From Candidatus Magasanikiibacteriota bacterium (GTDB taxonomy: Bacteria; Patescibacteriota; Patescibacteriia; Magasanikbacterales; UBA10003), in assembly GCA_003514455.1 (NCBI GenBank), contig DOQH01000029.1, positions 1-6,172 of the forward strand: a stretch of 6,172 nucleotides of DNA, written 5' to 3'. The notes beneath the pieces were generated by a model. The model did not search any database, was not told the origin of the DNA, and was given only the letters and a program-made list of their open reading frames with translations. Below, in pieces: positions 1-5,266 of the stretch. Within the stretch, counting starts at the first letter, position 1; each line of letters begins with the position of its first letter. The position numbers and the translations under genes are program-made.

Positions 1-26
1 GGTGGTATGCAAGTACCACCTTTTCT
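1..26 (+). terminator. Possible intrinsic terminator at window edge
   Basis: A perfect 7-bp stem (GGTGGTA, 6-nt loop, TACCACC) at 1-20 is followed by TTTTCT. This would suit termination of a plus-strand gene lying left of the window and converging on the M23 gene. The T run is short and the left context is missing, so it could also be one hairpin of a larger structure. Confidence 0.4.
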
Positions 27-53
27 ATCCCCTATTTATATTTTAAAAAAATA

Positions 54-87
54 AAAAACAGAGTGAATTATTACTCGCTCTGTTTTT
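54..87 (-). terminator. Strong, probably bidirectional intrinsic terminator
   Basis: A 13-bp stem (54-66 with 75-87, including one T-G pair) closes an 8-nt loop. The outer five pairs are A-T, so both strands show a hairpin followed by a T run. Read on the minus strand, the run is six T, then A, then seven more T, which makes a convincing end for the gltX-M23 transcript, 76 nt past the M23 stop codon. It could also stop plus-strand transcripts arriving from the left. Confidence 0.85.
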
Positions 88-162
88 AAATTATTTAATA
101 TTTTTTAGATAGTATCCCCTAGTGTCGTAAAATAAATGTCCTGATTTGAATGACGGGTGATG

Positions 163-1353
163 CTACCGTGTTAAATAATTCATCGGATCAACCGGAATAC
201 CATTATCGCGGACTTCAAAATGCAAATGCGGGCCGGTGGAAAGTCCGGCTCCTTGAGTGCCGGGCATACCGCCGCTATTGCCAATAATATCCCCTCTTTT
301 CACAAAACTATCTTCTTTAACATTAAAACTGGAAAGATGCGCGTAGAGCGTGGCGATGCCATTGCTGTGAATAAGCATGATATTATTGCCATATAAACGA
401 CTGGTGCGCACCCATGCAACATAACCGGAAGCCGCGGCGCCAATTGGCGTGCCCTGCGAGGCGCGAATATCCACGCCGGTATGTTCAAACAAATAACGAA
501 AAGGGTAAGTTGGATCATTAAAATACACCGAAATACCCTTGGTCGGATTAATCGGCCAAGACAGCGAAGTCGGACCACTTTCCATTTTATCATTTTCAAC
601 CAATTTTTTTTCAGCTTGTTTTTGTAAATTAGCCAGATCCTGATCAAACTGGCTGTACTCTTGCCGTAATTGCGCCAATAAAAGTTTAAATTTATTTTCC
701 GATGATTTGGTTTGAGTGAACAAATAATCCTTGGCTTTTTCCTGCTCTTCCAAATTTGCCTGTCGATCCACCAGCGTCACTTTTAATTTTTCAACCGCTT
801 CTTTTTTCTTTAAAGCAATGTCTTGCTTGTTTTGCAACTCCGCACGATCGGCTTTGATTTGTTTCAATGCTTGACCCAACTCCTCGCTGATACTTTCCAA
901 ATTTTTTATCTGATCAAAATATGAAGAAAATGATTTATAACTTAAAAAAACGCCCAAATAATTATTTTGATCACTTAAATGTATGGAGCCGATCAAATGC
1001 GCCAATAATTGTCGCTCTTTGCTGATTTTATCTTCTTTTTCTTTTATTAAAATTCCTAGTGATTCAACTTCCAAATTCAATTGTGAAATTTGTATTTCCG
1101 TCACCTGAATATCCAAAGCTGTTTTCTCCATCCGACTGCTCAAAATCGCCAATTGATTTGACAAAGTGATTGACTCACTTTGTTTTTGCTGGATGTTTTG
1201 TTTATAAATTTCGATTTGCGTTTCCAATTTTTTCATTGCCTCCTGCTTCTTGGCGATTTGTTCATTGATTTCATCCACTTCCGAAGCCAGCACCATTGTA
1301 AATGGCGCTAAAAAAAATGCAAAAATAAAAAATAGTAAAATTATTTTCCGCAT
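163..1353 (-). CDS. Exported coiled-coil M23 metallopeptidase (EnvC/PcsB-like murein hydrolase or activator)
   Basis: The product has 396 residues. Residues 1-23 form a signal peptide: MRK, a hydrophobic stretch, then VLAS before an acidic start. Residues 24 to about 255 are rich in Lys, Glu, Gln and Leu and look like long coiled coils. The C-terminal M23 (LytM) domain keeps all the usual zinc and catalytic residues: H291 and D295 in HTGVD, H339 in YAHL, and H376 and H378 in HLHFEV. It should therefore be an active endopeptidase on peptidoglycan cross-bridges, unlike EnvC itself, which has a degenerate site and only activates amidases. The coiled-coil plus M23 layout is typical of proteins that act outside the membrane in cell separation. 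The ATG lies 13 bp inside the 3' end of gltX and has no clear Shine-Dalgarno sequence, which suggests translational coupling. Substrate and partners cannot be read from the sequence. Confidence 0.93.
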   Translation of the reverse strand: MRKIILLFFIFAFFLAPFTMVLASEVDEINEQIAKKQEAMKKLETQIEIYKQNIQQKQSESITLSNQLAILSSRMEKTALDIQVTEIQISQLNLEVESLGILIKEKEDKISKERQLLAHLIGSIHLSDQNNYLGVFLSYKSFSSYFDQIKNLESISEELGQALKQIKADRAELQNKQDIALKKKEAVEKLKVTLVDRQANLEEQEKAKDYLFTQTKSSENKFKLLLAQLRQEYSQFDQDLANLQKQAEKKLVENDKMESGPTSLSWPINPTKGISVYFNDPTYPFRYLFEHTGVDIRASQGTPIGAAASGYVAWVRTSRLYGNNIMLIHSNGIATLYAHLSSFNVKEDSFVKRGDIIGNSGGMPGTQGAGLSTGPHLHFEVRDNGIPVDPMNYLTR

Positions 1354-2822
1354 AACAAATTCAGAGCGATTTTCAACCGTTTGATTGTTTCTCCTTTTCC
1401 CAAAATTCCGGCAATGGCAAACGGCCCAGGAGAGGCCTCACGACCTGATAAAGCCACGCGCATTGGCCAGAGCGTTGGCCCGTTGGCTAAATTTTCTTTT
1501 TCAATCAACTCCAAAGTCGCCTGTTCTATCCCCTGCTCTGACCAGTCCCCCATGAAAGTGTCGTAAAATTTAATCAAAATTTTCAAACGATTACAGATTG
1601 TTTCTTGATCACTTTTTTTCCAAACTAAAATCTTCGCGTCATATTGCGGCTCTTTAAAGAAAAACTCCACTGCTAGAGGCAAATCAGTCAATTTTTTCAT
1701 TCGCTCTTGTTCCAATCGCACAATTTTTTCCAGTTTTTCTTTTCCTATTTTATCCAAATCATAATTGGCGTCTTTCAAATATGGCAAACATTTTTTTACC
1801 AATTCATCAACAGCCATTTTTTTAATGTACTCCCCATTCATCCAATTCAATTTTTCCACATTAAACACAGCGCCGGCTTTTTGCACTTTGGTAATATCAA
1901 AATACTTAATCAATTCAGGTAAAGAAAAAATTTCCTGTTCCGTGCCGGGATTCCAGCCAAGCAAAGCCACAAAATTTATCAACGCCTCGGGCAAATATCC
2001 TTTTTTCAAATAGTCCTCTGCGGCCACATCACCCTGCCGCTTGGATAATTTGGATTTATCAGGATTTAAAAGCAATGGAATATGCGCGAATCGCGGGGGT
2101 GTCCAGCCAAATGCCTGATACAACAAAATATGCTTGGGAGTGGATGAAAGCCACTCTTCACCGCGAATCACATCAGTTATCTCCATCAAATGGTCATCCA
2201 CCACATTGGCCAAATGATAAGTCGGGAATCCGTCTGATTTTACAAGTACCTGATCATCAATCAATTTATTTTCAAACGCCACAGCACCGCGAACCACATC
2301 ATTAAAATTAGTATTCCCCTCTTTTGGCACTGTCAATCGTATCACATGCGGCTGATTTTCTTTTAAACTTTTAGCGATAACGGATTTATCCAAGCTGCGG
2401 CACAGGCCATCATACATAGTTGGTAATTTATTCGCTTGCTGTGTCTCGCGTAATTTTTCCAATCGCTCGGCTGAACAAAAACAATGATAGGCCTGGCCTT
2501 TTTCAATCAATTTCTCCGCGTATTTTTTATATATTTTTGTTCTTTCTGATTGAATATACGGGCCGAATTTACCTTTTTCTTTGCCATTTGACATCGGGCC
2601 TTCGTCCCAATCCAATCCGGCAGTAGTTAAAATTTTTAATAAACACTCCGTCGCGCCATCAACCAAACGAGTGCGATCAGTGTCCTCAATGCGTAAAATA
2701 AAATCACCGCCTTTTTGGCGCGCGAACAAAAAATTATATAAAGCAGTGCGCAAACTGCCCACATGCAAAAAACCGGTTGGAGATGGTGCGAAACGGACGC
2801 GAACTTTTTTATTTTTTGGCAT
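1341..2822 (-). CDS. gltX: Glutamyl-tRNA synthetase
   Basis: This cytoplasmic class I synthetase charges tRNA-Glu with glutamate using ATP. The chosen start gives 493 residues, normal for the family. Visible motifs are FAPSPTG then HVGS (the HIGH signature, residues 11-23), RIEDTDR (44-50), a conserved block ending DVIRGEEW (about 217-224), KLSKR (the KMSKS signature, 258-262), and a C-terminal anticodon-binding part ending in the usual LSGREASPGPF and LGKGETIKR segments. A zinc-site region has C114, C116 and C141 with family spacing, but S143 stands where the E. coli enzyme has His. The frame stays open upstream to an ATG at 2921, but those 33 extra residues fall inside a palindrome and precede the conserved start, so the ATG at 2822 is preferred. 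No clear Shine-Dalgarno sequence precedes it. Whether the enzyme also charges tRNA-Gln cannot be judged here. Confidence 0.97.
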   Translation of the reverse strand: MPKNKKVRVRFAPSPTGFLHVGSLRTALYNFLFARQKGGDFILRIEDTDRTRLVDGATECLLKILTTAGLDWDEGPMSNGKEKGKFGPYIQSERTKIYKKYAEKLIEKGQAYHCFCSAERLEKLRETQQANKLPTMYDGLCRSLDKSVIAKSLKENQPHVIRLTVPKEGNTNFNDVVRGAVAFENKLIDDQVLVKSDGFPTYHLANVVDDHLMEITDVIRGEEWLSSTPKHILLYQAFGWTPPRFAHIPLLLNPDKSKLSKRQGDVAAEDYLKKGYLPEALINFVALLGWNPGTEQEIFSLPELIKYFDITKVQKAGAVFNVEKLNWMNGEYIKKMAVDELVKKCLPYLKDANYDLDKIGKEKLEKIVRLEQERMKKLTDLPLAVEFFFKEPQYDAKILVWKKSDQETICNRLKILIKFYDTFMGDWSEQGIEQATLELIEKENLANGPTLWPMRVALSGREASPGPFAIAGILGKGETIKRLKIALNLLCGK

Positions 2823-2842
2823 ATAGCATATTTGATGGGCTC

Positions 2843-2975
2843 GGCAGATGAATTTTTTTCGCAAGGATAAACTCGCCTGTCCCTTCGGGCCACCGGACTC
2901 GGCATTCACGGCCTTAGCCATAGCAGAATGCCTCGTCCTGGCTCAAACATATCCTCGCTGTAAAAATTATCTGCC
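2843..2975 (-). ncRNA. Candidate structured RNA or large palindromic element upstream of gltX
   Basis: Arms 2950-2975 and 2843-2869 are near-perfect inverted repeats. As minus-strand RNA they form about 23 pairs in three helices (GGCAGAU, AAUUUUU, GCGAGGAUA), broken by a one-base bulge and a 3-by-3 internal loop. Inside, GGAC/GUCC pairs at 2935-2938 with 2895-2898, then a symmetric GA/GA internal loop, then GGCAUUC/GAAUGCC (2926-2932 with 2901-2907), capped by AUGGC-UAAG-GCCGU. Two pairs are G-U on the minus strand but would be A-C mismatches on the plus strand, so the minus strand is the likely RNA. It could be a gltX leader, a processed small RNA, or a REP/MITE-like palindrome between operon genes. 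It matches no T-box or other riboswitch consensus I recognise. Confidence 0.5.
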
Positions 2976-2980
2976 TCCGC

Positions 2981-4246
2981 CTATACTACTCTGAAATTAT
3001 TTACCTCCGCTAATAAAATTTCCAAAGACGACCGGCGCATCGGATGAATCATTTTTTTCAACTCCTCCAAATCCACCCAACGGTAATCGCACAGCTCAAT
3101 GTTATCCACCTTTATGTCACTGCCATCACCATTGTATTTTAGCAGAAAAATCGTTTTTTGTTGACCCATGAAACGATAACCCTTGCCTTTCTTTCTCATG
3201 TAAGCGACACTCCAGTCGTATTGATGAATTGCCACGCAACGCGCCAGAATCTCGGCTGTCATTCCTGTTTCTTCCCACACTTCTTTCAAAACCGCCTGTT
3301 CGGCCGTCTCACCTACGCTGATTCCGCCTTGCGGCGGCTGCCAATGGTCAATGTTAAAAAAATAAGAATCGGTTGGCAAAGGACAACGTTTGGCAATAAA
3401 AAATTTTCCTTCCTTATTCATTATAAACCCAATTACTCCTTGGCGGAAAGGCAAAGATATTTGTATCTTATAATCTTTCACTAATAAACCAAAAGATACG
3501 ATTGCTTTCCAAATTCGTTTAATTCGCCACGGCTGACTCAACAAACGCCACAGCCACTCCAATCCCAGATAGCGCGCGAGTTTTGGCGCTCGTCTGACTT
3601 GGCCGGAAATATAATCAAAAGCACCGCCAACTCCCATGCCGATTTTCACTGATGGCAAACGCGACAAAAATTCCGCCAGCCATTTTTCCTGTTTGCCATG
3701 GCCAAAAGCCACAAAAAGAATATCAGGAGCGGCGACACGAATATGCTCAAGTAATTTATTATTCTCATCGGTGTCAAATCCTTGGCATACCAAATACTCA
3801 TTTTTTAAAAACCCGTCGCTTTTTTCAGGATCACATTGAAACACAATCCCCTTTTCCGCTCCAACAACTTTCAACCCGTAATATTTTTCTTGCAATTTTT
3901 CAACTGCTTTTTCAGCAATCCCCTCTTTTCCACCAATCAAATACACACTTTTCCCCTGCCCAGCGGCAATTTCACAAATTTTTTCCATTAAGTCCGTTCC
4001 AGCCCAACGAGTTAGTTTTTTGCCATAAAGATACTGCCCTGCCAATGCCAAGCCAAACCCGTCAGCCACAGACAAATTCGCCTTATTCAAGGCCTGTTTA
4101 AAAAACCAATCGTATTCCGCGTCAACCAGCATTTCCGGATTGGGGGTGACAATCAAATGACCCGCGCCAAAACACAAAAATTCGCTTATTTTGGCCAAAA
4201 TTTCTGATTTTGCCAAATTATCGATTTTTATGCCAAGAATTATCAT
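2981..4246 (-). CDS. WecG/TagA/CpsF-family glycosyltransferase fused to an RppH-like Nudix hydrolase
   Basis: Residues 1 to about 260 are a complete WecG/TagA (GT26) domain. Seen are TPNPE (34-38), ADGFG (61-65), RWAGTDL (80-86), VYLIGG (101-106), PDILFVAFGHGKQEKW (184-199) and the family's C-terminal GVGGAFDYISGQVRRAP then GLEWLWRLLSQPWRIKR (membrane-associating in TagA). Relatives add an N-acetylmannosamine-type sugar to a lipid-diphosphate-linked GlcNAc for wall or capsule polymers, at the inner membrane face. Residues 270-421 are a full Nudix domain with WQPPQGG and a Nudix box at 307-329 (G307, E313, E322, E325, E326, G328). K321 replaces the usual Arg. The WQPPQGGI segment resembles RppH and diadenosine-polyphosphate hydrolases. 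The frame is continuous and the domain's first strand (GVIGFIMN) lies before its internal Met, so this is a true fusion rather than two overlapping genes. The start has AAAGG six bases upstream and a promoter just behind it. Confidence 0.93.
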   Translation of the reverse strand: MIILGIKIDNLAKSEILAKISEFLCFGAGHLIVTPNPEMLVDAEYDWFFKQALNKANLSVADGFGLALAGQYLYGKKLTRWAGTDLMEKICEIAAGQGKSVYLIGGKEGIAEKAVEKLQEKYYGLKVVGAEKGIVFQCDPEKSDGFLKNEYLVCQGFDTDENNKLLEHIRVAAPDILFVAFGHGKQEKWLAEFLSRLPSVKIGMGVGGAFDYISGQVRRAPKLARYLGLEWLWRLLSQPWRIKRIWKAIVSFGLLVKDYKIQISLPFRQGVIGFIMNKEGKFFIAKRCPLPTDSYFFNIDHWQPPQGGISVGETAEQAVLKEVWEETGMTAEILARCVAIHQYDWSVAYMRKKGKGYRFMGQQKTIFLLKYNGDGSDIKVDNIELCDYRWVDLEELKKMIHPMRRSSLEILLAEVNNFRVV

Positions 4247-4252
4247 ATCGTA

Positions 4253-4257
4253 CCTTT
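4253..4257 (-). promoter_or_regulatory. Ribosome binding site of the glycosyltransferase-Nudix gene
   Basis: On the minus strand AAAGG sits six bases before the ATG at 4246. It is the best-placed Shine-Dalgarno-like sequence of the minus-strand genes and supports this start. It lies directly after the -10 box, so the leader would be very short and may begin at or inside this site. Confidence 0.5.
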
Positions 4258-4286
4258 ATTCTAACAGATTGACTCTAACTTGACAA
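4258..4286 (-). promoter_or_regulatory. Sigma-70-type promoter for the minus-strand operon
   Basis: On the minus strand TTGTCA (4286-4281) and TAGAAT (4263-4258) are separated by exactly 17 bases, each one or two changes from the housekeeping consensus. The expected transcription start is only about 5-8 bases before the ATG, implying a nearly leaderless mRNA. It stands back to back with the plus-strand promoter. Confidence 0.75.
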
Positions 4287-4302
4287 AATTTTTATTTCAA
4301 AT

Positions 4303-4332
4303 TTGACAACGCCTGCCTTTTTCTGCTATTCT
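4303..4332 (+). promoter_or_regulatory. Sigma-70-type promoter for the riboswitch-DUF4430 operon
   Basis: TTGACA (4303-4308, a perfect -35) and TATTCT (4327-4332) are 18 bases apart. Transcription would begin near 4339, about 20 bases before the first stem of the cobalamin riboswitch, which is a fitting position. Confidence 0.75.
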
Positions 4333-4360
4333 AAAATCACAATTAAAACTTATCCACACC

Positions 4361-4492
4361 TAACTTTTAAGCATGGAAGCGGGGCGCAAATCCCCCACTG
4401 TGCCGCAACCGTGAACCCGCGCGCCCAAAAAGCCGCGGCCAGTCGGAACTTTGTTTAAAAGTTACCCACATACACCAACTCCCGAGCAGGAG
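4361..4492 (+). promoter_or_regulatory. Cobalamin riboswitch aptamer (compact, class II-like)
   Basis: This mRNA leader element binds B12. A perfect 10-bp outer stem joins 4361-4370 with 4455-4464. The core carries family sequence: GGAA (4375-4378), GCGG paired with CCGC (4379-4382 with 4403-4406), the CGCAAATCC segment and CTGTGCCGCAACCGTGA (the B12-box region), a short hairpin closed by CCGCG/CGCGG (4417-4421 with 4434-4438), and AGTCGGAAC (4441-4449). The large peripheral arm of class I cobalamin riboswitches is absent, so it resembles the short class II type. A hairpin CTCC-loop-GGAG (4479-4492) lies where the P13 kissing-loop hairpin is expected; I could not prove a loop-loop contact. 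The terminator that follows makes it an off-switch for the two genes downstream. Ligand preference (adenosyl-, methyl- or aquocobalamin) cannot be read. Confidence 0.88.
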
Positions 4493-4500
4493 AAAAGGAC

Positions 4501-4533
4501 AACTCTTTTCTTTTTATCGGAAAAGAGTTTTTA
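4501..4533 (+). terminator. Riboswitch-controlled intrinsic terminator
   Basis: AACTCTTTTC (4501-4510) pairs perfectly with GAAAAGAGTT (4520-4529) around a 9-nt loop, followed by a T run to 4532. An alternative hairpin, AGAAAAG (4491-4497) with CTTTTCT (4505-4511), uses the 5' arm of the terminator and overlaps the GGAG arm of the P13-like hairpin. Formation of P13 with bound B12 would block this antiterminator and leave the terminator free. Confidence 0.85.
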
Positions 4534-4544
4534 AATATACCGAA

Positions 4545-4612
4545 AGGTGCTCCTATATCTTTTTTTTGCTGCGGACTATCGCCGCGACTGCAAAAAAGAT
4601 ATAGGAGCACCT
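4545..4612 (+). repeat. Long perfect inverted repeat in the leader, between terminator and start codon
   Basis: Arms 4545-4565 and 4592-4612 are perfectly complementary over 21 bp. After a two-T bulge the stem continues with GC/GC, and the loop contains a further GCGG/CCGC stem (4571-4574 with 4582-4585). In RNA this is a very stable hairpin that would bury AGGAG (4603-4607), the only Shine-Dalgarno-like sequence before the ATG at 4622. No T run follows, so it is not a second terminator. It could act in translation control or mRNA stability, or be an inserted palindromic element. Confidence 0.85.
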
Positions 4613-4621
4613 CAAAACGCT

Positions 4622-5266
4622 ATGAAACACTTTGTTAAAAAACATACACACCACTTTGGTCTTTGGGCGCTGTCAGGTCTGCTTTTGATTTGGAGCATGA
4701 TTTGGCTGAATAATTTGGATAAACAGATGATTCAAAAGACGCCAATTAAAACAGAAAAAATAAAACTGGCGGCTTCTTCTACGCAGGAGATTCTCCTCCG
4801 CCAGTCAGTGGATCAGAATGACAAAAATGAGATTGCTTCGGCTTCGCCTCTCAATGATATTGAAAAAACAAAACCAAAAAATGATCAGCCAATTTCCGCG
4901 ACTTCTTTTGTCGCTGACGCAATTTCCAAAGTAACACCGATTGAAAAGCCGGATGAAAATATAATTTCGGTTACTTTCAAATTCATCGCGCCAACATTCA
5001 ATAAAGAATTTCCAATCAAAGTCGCGCCGCAAAACACTGTCTACGAGGCCATGCAACAACTGCAAGAACAAATCCCCATTAAATTTAAAAATTTCAGCGC
5101 TTTTGGCGCGTTTGTGGAAGCAATTGACGACATGACAAACAATCCAAACACAAATCTCTTCTGGATTTACTACATCAACGGCCAGGCGGCTAAACTTGGA
5201 ATTTCATATATTAAATTAAATCCTAATGATGTTATCACTTGGCGCTATGAACAAGGTATATTTTAA
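4622..5266 (+). CDS. Membrane-anchored DUF4430 (transcobalamin-like C-terminal domain) protein, putative corrinoid-binding protein
   Basis: The product has 214 residues. A His- and Lys-rich N-terminus (HFVKKHTHHFG) precedes one transmembrane segment at about 13-30 without a clear cleavage site, so the rest should lie outside the membrane. Residues 31-112 are a polar, probably disordered tether. Residues 113-212 match DUF4430, the beta domain found at the C-terminus of transcobalamin and intrinsic factor: NTVYEAMQQLQ (138-148), FGAFVEAI (161-168), WIYYING (181-187) and a final strand with NPNDVITWRYE (200-210). The gene follows the cobalamin riboswitch, which supports a role in capturing B12 or another corrinoid; binding itself is inferred. 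The frame is open back to GTG 4547, but those 25 residues fall on the inverted repeat, so ATG 4622 is preferred. AGGAG lies 14 bases upstream, unusually far. The 3' end overlaps the next gene by 20 bp. Confidence 0.88.
   Translation: MKHFVKKHTHHFGLWALSGLLLIWSMIWLNNLDKQMIQKTPIKTEKIKLAASSTQEILLRQSVDQNDKNEIASASPLNDIEKTKPKNDQPISATSFVADAISKVTPIEKPDENIISVTFKFIAPTFNKEFPIKVAPQNTVYEAMQQLQEQIPIKFKNFSAFGAFVEAIDDMTNNPNTNLFWIYYINGQAAKLGISYIKLNPNDVITWRYEQGIF

Noticed and set aside
1..20. T-box-like GGTGGTA/TACCACC at the window start
   Set aside because: It lacks the conserved AGGGTGGNACCGCG antiterminator bulge sequence and any downstream synthetase on the plus strand; a simple terminator hairpin explains it.
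121..1569. 13-bp repeat AGTGTCGTAAAAT at 121-133 and 1557-1569
   Set aside because: A 13-base match in a 6-kb AT-rich window is close to chance expectation. One copy is inside gltX coding sequence and neither has flanking structure.
2823..2921. Upstream extension of gltX to the ATG at 2921, adding 33 residues
   Set aside because: The extra residues lie inside the palindrome, have no Shine-Dalgarno sequence, and precede the normal GluRS N-terminus (MPKNKKVRVRFAPSPTG). The added part resembles nothing in the family.
2906..2950. 14-codon minus-strand reading frame (MFEPGRGILLWLRP) after GAGG in the gltX leader, as a possible attenuator leader peptide
   Set aside because: GAGG is only two bases before the ATG, the peptide is not rich in Glu as a gltX leader would be, and the frame lies within predicted helices. 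It cannot be told from chance.
3652..4101. 149-residue plus-strand open frame opposite the glycosyltransferase
   Set aside because: It is antisense to a well-conserved domain, is low in recognisable motifs and rich in Gln, Pro, His and Ser, as expected from a shadow frame, and has no ribosome site or promoter.
4547..4621. GTG start at 4547 for the first DUF4430 gene
   Set aside because: The added 25 residues would be encoded by the inverted repeat, with no Shine-Dalgarno sequence upstream. The ATG at 4622 gives a normal membrane-anchor N-terminus.
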